A stretch of 64,000 nt of DNA from Lachnospiraceae bacterium AD3010 (GCA_000622025.1 KK211389.1:186001-250000), one strand, 5' to 3'; numbered from the stretch's first letter, positions 16,941-26,463 are shown. Translations and numbers: made by a program. Notes: generated by a model not told the origin, from the sequence alone.

Positions 16941-18095
16941 TCAGCGTGAGAGGATCTCCGCAAGCGGTACGTTCCTCTTTTCGCGGGTGATCTCCGCTAT
17001 GCCGAGTCCTGTAAGGTCTATGAATTCCGCTTTTATCCGGTCCTTTTTCAGTTCCGTCTTTAATTCCCCGATAACCTCTTCCCGGTGGGAACGGGAGGTC
17101 ATATTAATAAGATCTATAAGGATCATTCCGCTTAGGTTTCTTATCCTTATCTGCCGCGCTGCCTCCCTCACGGCCTCCAGGTTTGTTTCGAGGATAAGAG
17201 CGTCCTTAGAAAGCTTTTTCGTGTTTTTGCCGCTGTTTACGTCCATAATAAAGGCGGCCTCGGTTTTCTCTATGACCAGGGTACCGCCGTCATTAAGATA
17301 GACAGTCTTATAAAATACCTCATCAATGGCGGCCTCCAGCCGGCAGAGCTTTATAAGGGGATAATCCTTATCAGTGTAGAGCCGTATCCTCCCGGAAAGC
17401 TCCCCGTCGGACTTTAGCTCATCCTTCAACGACTCATATATACCTGAATCATCGGTCACCACTTCATCCGGAGCTGTCCTCAGATCTCTTAAATATGTGC
17501 TGATCTCCGACGGAGCTCTGTAGAGCCTTATAAAGGGAAGCGAGTACTCTGCTTTTTTCCCGATATTCACTATCTCTTCATAAAGCTTCTCAAATTCCCC
17601 GTCTATCAGGGATTCCGGAGCCTCCTCCGCATTTGTACGTATAACGGCTCCAATACGGCCCTCGGTTTTAAGCTTCGATAAAATAAGGCTCTTCAGCCTT
17701 TCCTTCTTTTCCTCCGGAATCCTTCGGCTTACACCAACCCCTTGGCGTCCGAATGTTAATGCCACATACTTCCCCGCTATGGAATACCCGGGAGTTACAA
17801 CCATTTCCTTATCCCCGAAGGCTTCCTTCACAATCTGGACTACGATCTCGTCCTCCGGGCGGATATCGGATCTCTCCTTCAGATCCATAAAAGCCTTTAT
17901 CCCGCTGCCGAGTAAGAGGAAAGCAGCGTTAAGGTTTTTTTGTATGTTTATTACCTTTGCCTTTATGATATCCCCGGTACGAAAGCTTCTGCTCTCTTCC
18001 GGTGCTGTAGCAAGGATATCCCAGATCCTATCATCCATTATCAGGGCGGTAATCATAAAATCCCTGTATTTTGTTATGACTACCCTGTCACTCAA
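16941..18095 (-). CDS. rng: Ribonuclease E/G family protein
   Basis: A 384-aa RNase G-like endoribonuclease for RNA processing and decay. It has an S1-type RNA-binding region (residues 35-115), then the catalytic DNase I-like domain with the metal-binding Asp pair in 'MDVNSGK' (about 301) and 'LIDLINM' (about 345). It stops at 'GIAEITREKRNVPLAEIL', lacking the zinc-link and small domain of long RNase E/G, as in short clostridial forms. The start overlaps the upstream gene by 4 nt. The rplU-rpmA genes that usually follow in Clostridia are absent; a palindromic element and udp follow instead. Confidence 0.9.
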   Translation of the reverse strand: MSDRVVITKYRDFMITALIMDDRIWDILATAPEESRSFRTGDIIKAKVINIQKNLNAAFLLLGSGIKAFMDLKERSDIRPEDEIVVQIVKEAFGDKEMVVTPGYSIAGKYVALTFGRQGVGVSRRIPEEKKERLKSLILSKLKTEGRIGAVIRTNAEEAPESLIDGEFEKLYEEIVNIGKKAEYSLPFIRLYRAPSEISTYLRDLRTAPDEVVTDDSGIYESLKDELKSDGELSGRIRLYTDKDYPLIKLCRLEAAIDEVFYKTVYLNDGGTLVIEKTEAAFIMDVNSGKNTKKLSKDALILETNLEAVREAARQIRIRNLSGMILIDLINMTSRSHREEVIGELKTELKKDRIKAEFIDLTGLGIAEITREKRNVPLAEILSR

Positions 18096-18880
18096 AACCT
18101 CTCTCCCGCTTCAGATAAAGGCTTACCGTCGCTGTCAAAAATATCCTCTCTTGTGATAAGAAGATCCGTAAGAGACGGGTACTCCTCCTCTTCATCTGAA
18201 CCCTTAACCATAATGCCTTTCAGGGCTCTTATAAGAAGGGCAGGCTTCACATTGTCACCCGAAGCCGCAGAGAGCCGCATGCTAAGATACGGAACCTTTT
18301 TTTCGGGATCCTTTATCTCGTCCCCGCTTAAGGGCCCGTCCGGAAAAAGGAAGCCCAAGGTTTTCTCCTCGATATCAAGAGAATAAACGAAATCCTTAAG
18401 TTCAATCTCACGGACGGATTTCTTGCTTTTTTTAGTTATCTTAAGAGAAGGCATATCCTTAAAAGCCCTGACGGCCTTATATATATCCCATTCCGGCTCG
18501 TGTCCGGGTCTGAAGATCACGGTATACTCCGCAGAGTGAACTGTTGCCATGGCCTTTTTTGCCCTGTCCGGAAGAAGCACTATGTCTCTTATTTCCATGC
18601 CCTCCGCAGAGACCGCATTCATCCTCTCCATCATATCCGAAGCACTGCTAAGGACAGTCACCTCCAGATCAAAGTATTCTCCGTTACTTTCCACTCCCAC
18701 AGAAAGGGGCTGTGCAAAGGACATTATCTGATGGGGGGAAAATCCCTCAGAATAGGCAGCGTCTATCCCGGAGCGCCTTATCACCCTCTGGAAGTAGCGC
18801 ATGGTATCCAGATGCCCGGTATACTTCATAAGACCATGCTTTGAAAACTTTATTCGGATAAGCTTATTTCCTTCCTTCAA
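18092..18880 (-). CDS. TIGR03936/DUF2344 radical-SAM-associated protein
   Basis: A 262-aa cytoplasmic protein of the family that always accompanies the large B12-binding radical SAM protein encoded just upstream (gap 18 nt). Signatures are 'IRIKFSKHGLMKYTGHLDTMRYFQRVIRRSG' (residues 8-38) and 'YSEGFSPHQIMSFAQPLSVGVES' (43-65). Function is not established; an RNA modification role has been assumed from the context with rng and ribosomal genes. Confidence 0.9.
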   Translation of the reverse strand: MKEGNKLIRIKFSKHGLMKYTGHLDTMRYFQRVIRRSGIDAAYSEGFSPHQIMSFAQPLSVGVESNGEYFDLEVTVLSSASDMMERMNAVSAEGMEIRDIVLLPDRAKKAMATVHSAEYTVIFRPGHEPEWDIYKAVRAFKDMPSLKITKKSKKSVREIELKDFVYSLDIEEKTLGFLFPDGPLSGDEIKDPEKKVPYLSMRLSAASGDNVKPALLIRALKGIMVKGSDEEEEYPSLTDLLITREDIFDSDGKPLSEAGERF

Positions 18881-18898
18881 CGCTGCTTTTCCCTTCCT

Positions 18899-20779
18899 TT
18901 ATCTCATACATACGCCTGTCTTAAAGGCTGCGGCACCGCAGAGCGAGCACTTCTCCCTGCAATTTGGCGTGACCACCCCCAGTTTAGCGTTCTCCCATTC
19001 CCGGATAAGAAAAGCCTTTGAGACTCCGGTATCAATAAAGTCCCAGGGCAGTATCTCCGCTGTGTCTCTTTCCCTCTCCGTATAAAAAGCCTTATCCGAT
19101 CCTACGCTCTTAAACGCCTCATCCCAGCGGCTTTTTTGAAAGATCTCTGACCAGCTGTCATATATCGCCCCGTTTCTGTAGGCTTTCAGGATAACCTCAG
19201 AAACCCTGCGGTCACCTCTTGCAAGCACTCCCTCAAGCTCCGAGATATCATTCTCATGATACTGGAATTTAAGCGACTTATGATTAAGCTCATTCTTCAC
19301 TGCTTCCTTTACAAGCCCCGCCTTTCTCTTAAATTCCGCCGCCGAATTCATGGGAGCCCATTGGAAGGGCGTAAAGGGCTTCGGAATAAAAAAGGAGGCT
19401 GAGGAATTCACCATGACCCGGATCCCCTTTCTTTCCTCCTTCGGTATGGTATCAAAGTAGTTCATAGCCACACGGTCGGAAAGATGGGATATCTCCAGTA
19501 CATCCTCGTCTGTTTCAAAGGGAAGTCCAAGCATAAAGTAGAGCTTCACCTTGTTCCACCCTCCCCTGAAGGCTTCAGCCGAGCCACGCATTATGTCTTC
19601 CTCGGTGATGCCCTTATTTATTACGTTTCTCATTCTCTGGGAGCCGGCTTCCGCCGCAAAGGTGAGACTTGATTTCTTTACATCCTGCACCCGGCTCATT
19701 ATATCCAGGGAAAAGGCGTCTATACGAAGGCTTGGAAGGGAGATATTCACATATCTGTCCCTGAAGCTCTCGATCAGGAAATTGACAAGTTCCCCCAATT
19801 CACTGTAATCCGATGTGCTTAAGGAGCTTAAGGTTATCTCGTCCTGTCCGGTTGAGTTCAGCATTTCCTCTGCTTTTTTCTTTAAGAATTCAAGGCTCCT
19901 CTCCCTTACGGGTCTGTAGATCTGCCCTGCCTGACAGAAACGGCATCCCCTTATGCAGCCTCTCATAACCTCCAGTACCACCCTGTCCTGAGTCACCTGG
20001 ATAAAGGGAACCAGCGGCTTTTCCGGATAGGAGACATTGTCAAGGTCTGTAATAAGATTTTTCCTGACCGTCTTCGGAACGTCATCAAAAAGAGGAAAGA
20101 AGCGTTTAATGGTTCCGTCCTCATTGTATTCCACATCATAGAGAGAGGGCACGTACATTCCCTCAATCTTCGATGCCTCCCTTAAGAACTCATCTTTACT
20201 CCTGCCCTCTCTCTTCATTTCCTTATAAAGGTCAAGGAGAGCATCATAGCTTTTCTCGCCTTCACCAATATAAAAAAGATCAAAAAAGGGAGCAATGGGC
20301 TCCGGATTATAGGTACAGGGTCCTCCTCCAATAACTATGGGATCCTCTTCTCCTCTCTCCTTCTGCATCAGAGGGATCCCGGAGAGCTCCAGTATCTGAA
20401 GGATATTCGTATAACACATTTCATATTGCAATGTGATCCCGAGAAAGTCAAAGTCCTTTATCCTGTCCTGTGACTCCAAAGCAAAAAGCGGGATAGACCT
20501 ATCCCGCATGATCCTGTCAAGGTCGACCCAGGGCGAATACACCCTTTCGCACCAAACATCCTCACGCTTATTGAACATATCGTAAAGGATCTGTATCCCT
20601 AGATGGCTCATGCCTATCTCATAGACATCCGGGAAACATAGGGCAAAACGGATATCCACCTTCTCTTTATCCTTGATACAGGCATTTATTTCATTTCCTA
20701 TGTAGCGTTCCGGCTTTTCTATTGAAAGTAAAAGCTCGTCGCTTAGAGCTGTTTTTTTGATGGTTATTCTCCTTAACAA
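18899..20779 (-). CDS. TIGR03960 family B12-binding-domain radical SAM protein
   Basis: A 626-aa putative iron-sulfur/SAM enzyme. An N-terminal cobalamin-binding-like fold ('FPDVYEIGMSHLGIQILYDMF', residues 49-69) is followed by the radical SAM triad 'GCIRGCRFCQAGQ' (about 292-304) and a C-terminal Cys-rich end 'CREKCSLCGAAAFKTGVC' that may bind a second cluster. The product is unknown. The frame opens with TTG at 20779, but AAGGAG falls inside its first codons, 7 nt before an ATC codon at 20761, so initiation may be at that ATC. Homologues start near 'SDELLLSIEKPERYIGNE'. Confidence 0.9.
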   Translation of the reverse strand: MLRRITIKKTALSDELLLSIEKPERYIGNEINACIKDKEKVDIRFALCFPDVYEIGMSHLGIQILYDMFNKREDVWCERVYSPWVDLDRIMRDRSIPLFALESQDRIKDFDFLGITLQYEMCYTNILQILELSGIPLMQKERGEEDPIVIGGGPCTYNPEPIAPFFDLFYIGEGEKSYDALLDLYKEMKREGRSKDEFLREASKIEGMYVPSLYDVEYNEDGTIKRFFPLFDDVPKTVRKNLITDLDNVSYPEKPLVPFIQVTQDRVVLEVMRGCIRGCRFCQAGQIYRPVRERSLEFLKKKAEEMLNSTGQDEITLSSLSTSDYSELGELVNFLIESFRDRYVNISLPSLRIDAFSLDIMSRVQDVKKSSLTFAAEAGSQRMRNVINKGITEEDIMRGSAEAFRGGWNKVKLYFMLGLPFETDEDVLEISHLSDRVAMNYFDTIPKEERKGIRVMVNSSASFFIPKPFTPFQWAPMNSAAEFKRKAGLVKEAVKNELNHKSLKFQYHENDISELEGVLARGDRRVSEVILKAYRNGAIYDSWSEIFQKSRWDEAFKSVGSDKAFYTERERDTAEILPWDFIDTGVSKAFLIREWENAKLGVVTPNCREKCSLCGAAAFKTGVCMR

Positions 20780-20797
20780 AAGTTGAATTTATGACCA

Positions 20798-20872
20798 AAG
20801 ATCCTTCGCTTCGCTCAGGATGACAGGAGTGCTACAGGATGACAGGAGTGCTACAGGATGACAGGAGCGCTA
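20798..20872. repeat. Inverted TGTCATTCTGAG-type repeat with 19-bp x3 tandem tail
   Basis: AAGATCCTTCGCTTCGCT... is a reverse copy of the dispersed repeat. Its end CAGGATGACAGGAGTGCTA is repeated three times in a row (20816, 20835, 20854). The last unit provides the stop codon of the HisIE gene. Confidence 0.85.
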
Positions 20873-22192
20873 CCTTGAATTAATCTCCTTCGTGATCTCG
20901 TCCCAGGTCACTCCCTTTTCCACCATCAGTACCATGGCGTGATAGAGGAAATCCGCCATTTCATACTTTATCTCCTCGGGATTCGGATTCTTCGCGGCGA
21001 TTATGATCTCCGTACATTCCTCTCCCACCTTCTTCAGTATCTTGTCTATACCCTTGTCAAAGAGGTAATTTGTATAGGAGCCCTCCTTCGGATGTGCCTT
21101 TCTGTCAAGTATGGTATTATATTCCCTTTCAAAGGCCTTAAGGGGATTCAGATCATCATACTCTTTTTTAAGCATGGTATTAAAGAAGCAGGAACGCTTT
21201 CCCGTGTGACAGGCTGCCCCCACCTGCAGGACCTTGGCAAGGATCGTATCGTTATCGCAGTCTGAAATAAGGCTCTTCACATACTGGAAGTTTCCGCTTG
21301 TTTCCCCCTTCATCCAGAGAGAATTCCTGCTCCTTGAGTGGTAGTGCATAAGCCCTGTTTCTATGGTCTTTATATATGCTTCCCCGTCCATATAGGCAAG
21401 CATCAGGACCTCGTCAGTCTTATAATCCTGGACTATCACCGGCACAAGGCCGTCACTCCCCTTCTTAAAGTCCTCCCACTGCATGCTGCTTTCAAAGGTA
21501 TTTACCGGGATCCCGAGACCCCTGCACTGACGCTTGAAGTCCATAAAGCCTTCGAATTTTTCGTTTATATCGCCTCCGGACACACCCTGCACCGAATAAT
21601 TCCTTAAGACCGCCGCCAGCTCGTGAAAGGATTTTTTGTGGAATATCGGAACAAAGCCTACGGATATGGGGTTTGCATTATTGCTGCAGGCCCTGTCCAC
21701 CCAGTCCGCGGAGGGTTCCAGATTATTTTCGTTTACCAGGATCAGGGTGCTGATATAGTTCTTTATCTCGTTCCTTCCCTGCTCGAGCTGTGAGGGATTA
21801 TCTATGCAGGCTGCAATATGATCCCGCCCGAAACGTGTGCTGACCTCCTCGGAAAGCTTTATGTTTTCGGGCTTTTTATAATTAAGCGCAGCCTTTCTGC
21901 AGCCGGCGTAGAGGAGCTTCTTTATATCCTCCAGTCTTTTCACGTTCCCCGCTCCGATGACGGGAATGTCGATTGCGGCACAGATATTCTTTATGAGATG
22001 CAGATTATTCTCGTGCTCCTCATCCTCCTCGGAAAGATCAAAGATGATTAGTGAATCAGCACCATGATTCGCATAATCCATTGCCAGAGCTAAGGGATCC
22101 TTCTTTAATGCGGTTTTTGCCCCGAACCATTTAACCGCATGTCCCTTATTAATAAACATACAGGGAATTACTTTTTTGTATTCGTTACTCAT
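20870..22192 (-). CDS. hisIE: HisIE (phosphoribosyl-AMP cyclohydrolase/phosphoribosyl-ATP diphosphatase) with N-terminal HisF-like domain
   Basis: A 440-aa histidine-pathway enzyme. Residues about 1-225 look like a HisF/HisA TIM barrel ('[14 protein letters not shown]', '[13 protein letters not shown]'), but the catalytic Asp of HisF expected after Cys is replaced ('CMFI'). Residues about 230-335 are HisI, with zinc ligands in 'SDCDNDT' and '[10 protein letters not shown]'. Residues about 345-440 are HisE ('[19 protein letters not shown]', '[13 protein letters not shown]'). It catalyses steps 2 and 3 of the pathway. The barrel is probably non-catalytic. Start overlaps hisB by 4 nt. Last gene of the operon. 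Confidence 0.93.
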   Translation of the reverse strand: MSNEYKKVIPCMFINKGHAVKWFGAKTALKKDPLALAMDYANHGADSLIIFDLSEEDEEHENNLHLIKNICAAIDIPVIGAGNVKRLEDIKKLLYAGCRKAALNYKKPENIKLSEEVSTRFGRDHIAACIDNPSQLEQGRNEIKNYISTLILVNENNLEPSADWVDRACSNNANPISVGFVPIFHKKSFHELAAVLRNYSVQGVSGGDINEKFEGFMDFKRQCRGLGIPVNTFESSMQWEDFKKGSDGLVPVIVQDYKTDEVLMLAYMDGEAYIKTIETGLMHYHSRSRNSLWMKGETSGNFQYVKSLISDCDNDTILAKVLQVGAACHTGKRSCFFNTMLKKEYDDLNPLKAFEREYNTILDRKAHPKEGSYTNYLFDKGIDKILKKVGEECTEIIIAAKNPNPEEIKYEMADFLYHAMVLMVEKGVTWDEITKEINSR

Positions 22193-22776
22193 AATACTCC
22201 TTTGGTGGACAGTACTCCGCCTATCCTCTCGTCAAAAGACGTGGCTATGTCAAGTGACTTCGCAAATGACTTAAATGCAGCTTCCATTATATGATGGCTG
22301 TTTGACCCGCTTATTTCCTTTATGTGCAGGTTCATTGCGGCAGAGTAGCTCACAGCATAGAAAAACTCCCTTGCCATTTCCGTATCCATATCCCCGCACC
22401 TTGCCTCTTTGAATTCAAGATCGAAAGAGAAATAGGGTCTTCCGGACAGGTCCACTGCCGTAAGTATAAGCGCCTCATCCATGGGCAGGATAAAGCTTCC
22501 GTAACGCTTTATCCCCTTTTTTTCACCGATAGCCTCCTTTATGGCCTGCCCGAGCACTATCCCGCAGTCCTCTATACTGTGGTGGCAGTCAACATTTAAG
22601 TCTCCCCTGCACTTAAGCTCAAGGTCAAACAGGCCATGCCTTGTGAAGCCGTCAAGCATATGGTCAAAAAAACCTATACCGGTATCTATCTCTGCCTTCC
22701 CGCTGCCGTCCAGAAGAAGGACACAGCTTATATCCGTTTCCTTTGTCTTTCTGTTTACCTCTGCTCTGCGGTCCAT
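22189..22776 (-). CDS. hisB: Imidazoleglycerol-phosphate dehydratase
   Basis: Removes water from imidazole glycerol phosphate in histidine synthesis. About 195 aa, monofunctional (no phosphatase domain). The duplicated metal motifs are '[16 protein letters not shown]' with '[14 protein letters not shown]', and '[17 protein letters not shown]' with '[16 protein letters not shown]'. The start is set at the third ATG (22776, [13 protein letters not shown]), 9 nt after AAAGGA; two earlier ATGs at 22785 and 22782 are less well placed. Downstream hisIE overlaps by 4 nt. Confidence 0.95.
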   Translation of the reverse strand: MDRRAEVNRKTKETDISCVLLLDGSGKAEIDTGIGFFDHMLDGFTRHGLFDLELKCRGDLNVDCHHSIEDCGIVLGQAIKEAIGEKKGIKRYGSFILPMDEALILTAVDLSGRPYFSFDLEFKEARCGDMDTEMAREFFYAVSYSAAMNLHIKEISGSNSHHIMEAAFKSFAKSLDIATSFDERIGGVLSTKGVL

Positions 22777-22791
22777 AAACATCATTCCTTT

Positions 22792-24081
22792 CTACTCAAA
22801 TCTCACCGCAATGGAATTGGCATGGGCCGTAAGCTTCTCAGCCCTGGCAAATGCCTCTATATCCTCGTGTATACTCCGTAGCGCAGGCTCGGAATATGAT
22901 ATCACCGAAGACTTCTTTATGAAATCGTCTACGGAAAGAGGTGAAAAGAATCTTGCCGTGCCGTTCGTCGGAAGAACATGGTTTGGTCCCGCGAAGTAGT
23001 CTCCAAGCGGCTCTGAGGAATAGGGTCCGATAAAGATGGCTCCGGCGTTTTTCACCTGCGTCATGGTTTTCCACGGGTCTCTTGTCACTATTTCCAGATG
23101 CTCTGAAGCAATATCATTCACGGCATCGAGAGCATCGCGTATGTTTCTCGCAACAAGGGCATATCCGTAGTTTTCCAGTGACTTTTCTATTATCTCTCTC
23201 CTTGAAAGCCCCGGCAGGAATTTATCGATTTCCTCTGAAACCCTCTCGGCTACCTGTCTTGAGGTGGTGACAAGGATAGCGGATGCCATCTCGTCATGCT
23301 CTGCCTGCGAAAGAAGGTCTGCCGCGACAAAGCGGGGATTTGCACTGTCATCCGCAAGCACCAGTATCTCAGAGGGACCTGCGATGGAATCAATGCTCAC
23401 ATGCCCGTAAACCGCCCTTTTTGCAAGGGCCACAAAGATATTTCCGGGACCTACGATCTTGTCGACCTTCTTAATGGACTCCGTTCCGTAGGCAAGGGCT
23501 GCGATAGCCTGGGCTCCTCCCGTCTTGTAGATATCCCTTATCCCGAGAAGCTTACAGGCTGCCAGTACCTGGGAATTGACCTTCCCCTCAGCATTGGCAG
23601 GGGTGGTCATGACTATTTCCTTAACCCCCGCAACTATGGCGGGAACTACGTTCATAAGAACCGAGCTCGGATAGACCGCCTTTCCTCCGGGAACATATAC
23701 ACCGGCTCTCTCTATGGGAGTTATACGCTGCCCAAGGATCACACCGTTATCCTTTGTATTAAAGAAGCTCTGTCTTTTCTGGCATTCGTGGAAGGTCCGG
23801 ATATTGTTGATGGAACGTCCCATGACACCCATCAGATCCTCTCCCACCTCTCTTACGGCTTCTGCAACTTCCTCATCACTCACCCTGAAATTGGATGTAT
23901 TAAGGGTGCAGTGGTCGAATTTCTCTGCGTAGTCAAAAATGGCCTTATCGCCGTTTTTTCTGACATTTGAGATTATTTCCTCCACGGTCTTCTCATATTC
24001 CGGGAAGCTCGCGGGCTTTCTTTTCAAAAGCTTTCCCAGAAGATCCGCTTTTGTTTCATTATTAAGATCAACTATTCTCAT
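22792..24081 (-). CDS. hisD: Histidinol dehydrogenase
   Basis: A 429-aa zinc enzyme oxidising histidinol to histidine. Key regions are 'GQRITPIERAGVYVPGGKAVYPSSVLMN', NAD-binding 'TGGAQAIAALAYGT', 'AGPSEILVLAD', 'LLSQAEHDEMASAILVT' (zinc ligands Gln and His) and 'ASEHLEIVT' near the catalytic Glu/His pair, then 'NHVLPTNGTARFFSPLSVDDF'. Full length. Start overlaps hisG by 4 nt. Confidence 0.97.
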   Translation of the reverse strand: MRIVDLNNETKADLLGKLLKRKPASFPEYEKTVEEIISNVRKNGDKAIFDYAEKFDHCTLNTSNFRVSDEEVAEAVREVGEDLMGVMGRSINNIRTFHECQKRQSFFNTKDNGVILGQRITPIERAGVYVPGGKAVYPSSVLMNVVPAIVAGVKEIVMTTPANAEGKVNSQVLAACKLLGIRDIYKTGGAQAIAALAYGTESIKKVDKIVGPGNIFVALAKRAVYGHVSIDSIAGPSEILVLADDSANPRFVAADLLSQAEHDEMASAILVTTSRQVAERVSEEIDKFLPGLSRREIIEKSLENYGYALVARNIRDALDAVNDIASEHLEIVTRDPWKTMTQVKNAGAIFIGPYSSEPLGDYFAGPNHVLPTNGTARFFSPLSVDDFIKKSSVISYSEPALRSIHEDIEAFARAEKLTAHANSIAVRFE

Positions 24082-24713
24082 GATACACCTCTCAGCGCTT
24101 CTATTATTCCTCGTATCCTTTCGGCTTCCATCCTCATTGAGACCTGATTTACCACCATCCGGGCAGAAAGCGGGCAGACCTCCTCCAGCACGGTCAGTCC
24201 GTTTTCCTTTAAGGTGGAGCCGGTCTCCACTATATCACATATAACATCCGAAAGTCCCACTATGGGCGCAAGCTCAATGGAACCGTTAAGCTTTATTATA
24301 TCGACTGTCTGATGCTTCTTATTGTGGAAATAATCCCTTGCGATCCTTGGATACTTTGTGGCTACCTTTATCATTTCATGGTGGGCCAGAAGCTCCTTGG
24401 CCTCCGGAAAGCCGCATATGCACATCCTGCATTTTCCGAAGCCGAGATCCAGGACCTCATAGATCGCACGGTTTTCCTCCATAATTATGTCCTTACCGGA
24501 AACCCCTATATCCGCTGCTCCATGCTCCACATAGGTGGGAACATCGGGTCCCTTGGCCAGGAAAAACTTAAGCTTCTTTTCCTCATTAACAAAGATCAGC
24601 TTCCTTGAAGACTTATCCTTCATCTCCTCACAGGTAATACCTGTTTTTTCAAGCTTTTCCAGCGTTTTATCCGCAAGGCGTCCCTTTGTAAGTGCAAAAG
24701 TCAGATATCTCAT
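24078..24713 (-). CDS. hisG: ATP phosphoribosyltransferase catalytic subunit (short form)
   Basis: First step of histidine synthesis: ATP plus PRPP to phosphoribosyl-ATP. 211 aa, the short HisG lacking the C-terminal regulatory domain, so it needs HisZ, which is encoded immediately upstream (TGATG overlap). Motifs: 'ALTKGRLADKTLEKL', 'YVEHGAADIGVSGKDII' and the PRPP loop 'DIVETGSTLKENGL'. Confidence 0.97.
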   Translation of the reverse strand: MRYLTFALTKGRLADKTLEKLEKTGITCEEMKDKSSRKLIFVNEEKKLKFFLAKGPDVPTYVEHGAADIGVSGKDIIMEENRAIYEVLDLGFGKCRMCICGFPEAKELLAHHEMIKVATKYPRIARDYFHNKKHQTVDIIKLNGSIELAPIVGLSDVICDIVETGSTLKENGLTVLEEVCPLSARMVVNQVSMRMEAERIRGIIEALRGVS

Positions 24714-25912
24714 CAGATCTTTTTTTCCTTTCCATCCGAAAAATATATTACCAGGCTGTTCCCGGATCCCTTATGAGTTCCTGAGGGCTTTATCCCGTCA
24801 TTTAGCCTTGTCATTGCGGTATATATCCCTTTAGCCCTGAGCTCGGTTGCCTTCTTAAGTGCCGCTTCAAAGGAGACACTGTCATAATAGATATAAGCCT
24901 CTTCCTTCCCTGCTTCGCCCTCTATATTCTGACGCTTTAAGGTGGATAAAAGCTGGTCTATAATAAGAGTAAAGCCCACGGCAGCCTTGTCCCGTCCGAA
25001 ATTCTTAAGGAGCTTATCGTATCTTCCGCCTCTTATAATGGCATCCCCGGTGCCGAAGGTGTATGCACGGAAGATCACGCCCGTATAATAGTCATGCTTT
25101 GACAGCATCCCAAGGTCAAAGGTTATATAGTCCTGCACTCCGTATATCTTCAGTCTGTCGTAAAGCTCCTTTAGCCTTTTAACAGCATCCTCGGATCTTT
25201 TTATCCCCTTTACCTTCTTTTGTGCCTCATCCAGTATTTCTATATTTCCGAAAAAGTCAGGGAAGGACCTAAGGGTACTCTTTATTGAATCTGGAGCATC
25301 AACATCATTAAGGGCGTCCAGCGTTCCGAAGTAGTTCTTGTTCCTTATATTTTCCGAAAGCTCGGCCACCGTATCAGCATCAAGACCCGCTCCCTCGCAC
25401 AGTCCCTTAAAGTATTCGGCATTTCCGACGCAGATCTGAAAATCCGTCAGTCCCGCATCCTTAAGAAGCTCCACAGCTATATTTATCATCTCAGCATCGG
25501 CATCGGAAGAGGGCTCCCCCAGATATTCAAGTCCGAGCTCCGTTACCTCCTTTAATTTTCCCTGAAGTCCCGAATGGTTTGAAAAGGTCTTCCCAAGATA
25601 ACAGAGTCTCTTCGGATCCTCATCCTCAAAAAAATACTTAACAGCGGCTCTCGCAACCCCCGGGGTAAAGTCCGGACGGAGGGCAAGGGTATTATTCTCC
25701 CTGTCAAAGAACTTATAAACCTCTCTTGAGGATGTGATACCCGTATCCTTTGAGAAAATATCAAAGTATTCAAAGCTTGGGGTCTCTATTTCCTTATAGC
25801 CGTAAGACTTTATCAAAGACTTAAGCCTGTTTTCCAGAAGCTCCTTTCTTTCAAGCTCCTCTCCGTATATATCCCTTACTCCCTCCGGAGTATGTAAAAG
25901 TCTGTTTTTCAT
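24713..25912 (-). CDS. hisZ: ATP phosphoribosyltransferase regulatory subunit
   Basis: A 399-aa HisRS paralogue without tRNA charging. Class II synthetase core motifs remain ('TPEGVRDIYGEELERKELLE', 'LRPDFTPGVARAAV', 'GGRYDKLLKNFGRDKAAVGFT'), but the tRNA-binding C-terminal domain and the full HisRS signature are missing. It forms the hetero-octamer with short HisG and carries histidine feedback inhibition. The start overlaps the recU stop (ATGA), tying the his genes to the recU transcript. Confidence 0.95.
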   Translation of the reverse strand: MKNRLLHTPEGVRDIYGEELERKELLENRLKSLIKSYGYKEIETPSFEYFDIFSKDTGITSSREVYKFFDRENNTLALRPDFTPGVARAAVKYFFEDEDPKRLCYLGKTFSNHSGLQGKLKEVTELGLEYLGEPSSDADAEMINIAVELLKDAGLTDFQICVGNAEYFKGLCEGAGLDADTVAELSENIRNKNYFGTLDALNDVDAPDSIKSTLRSFPDFFGNIEILDEAQKKVKGIKRSEDAVKRLKELYDRLKIYGVQDYITFDLGMLSKHDYYTGVIFRAYTFGTGDAIIRGGRYDKLLKNFGRDKAAVGFTLIIDQLLSTLKRQNIEGEAGKEEAYIYYDSVSFEAALKKATELRAKGIYTAMTRLNDGIKPSGTHKGSGNSLVIYFSDGKEKKI

Positions 25913-26463
25913 TTGATGTTTCTCTCCTTTTCCCCGTCTCTGTCACTTAAATCCGTCTGTATGGCTTCAAGGTATGGAAGATACATATTTGCCGCAGGCT
26001 TTATAAAGTATCTATCATCCGTTTCCTCATATCTGAAGCTCTTTCGTCCCCCGTTTTCGCTTCTCTCCCAGAATCCCTGAAGCTGTCTGAAGGTCAGATA
26101 GTAAAAGGTATCCCTCTCCGTATAGTGTATAAGGAAAAAGGCTATCCCCCCCTGTGCCTCAAAATCCCTCATAAATAACACCTGATGTTTATGGATGTTT
26201 CTTAGGGTAAAGGTATCAACCGCACATTCCTTGGCGTCAAAGCATACCGGGATCCCCTGCACCGCCCCTATGTAGTCAACGGTACTCTTCTGATCGAAGT
26301 AGGCAAGCTTTATGGTTCTTGACTCCTTGTCAAATTCCACCGGAGTTATGGGCGTCGGGATCTTCTGTATCAGTGCAAGGCCCCTATCCCTGTATTCTTC
26401 ATTTGTTCTGTTTATAAGGTCTTCGAGCTCCGACCCACGGAGCCCCCTTGTCTTCCAGGACAT
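25909..26463 (-). CDS. recU: RecU-type Holliday junction resolvase
   Basis: A 184-aa Mg-dependent endonuclease resolving four-way junctions in Firmicutes. Signatures are 'TRGLRGSELEDLINRTNEEY' (5-24), 'ALIQKIPTPITPV', the nuclease core 'QKSTVDYIGAVQGIPVCFDAKEC' with Asp and D-x-K residues, and 'NIHKHQVLFMRDFEAQGGIAFFLIHY'. In Bacillus recU is joined to ponA; here it lies between a pseudouridine synthase (6 nt) and hisZ (overlap). It would complete the recombination set with RuvAB encoded 16 kb away. Confidence 0.93.
   Translation of the reverse strand: MSWKTRGLRGSELEDLINRTNEEYRDRGLALIQKIPTPITPVEFDKESRTIKLAYFDQKSTVDYIGAVQGIPVCFDAKECAVDTFTLRNIHKHQVLFMRDFEAQGGIAFFLIHYTERDTFYYLTFRQLQGFWERSENGGRKSFRYEETDDRYFIKPAANMYLPYLEAIQTDLSDRDGEKERNIK

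Noticed and set aside
23296-23970. 224-codon plus-strand frame opposite hisD
   Set aside because: Mirror frame of a clearly conserved gene; no supporting signals.
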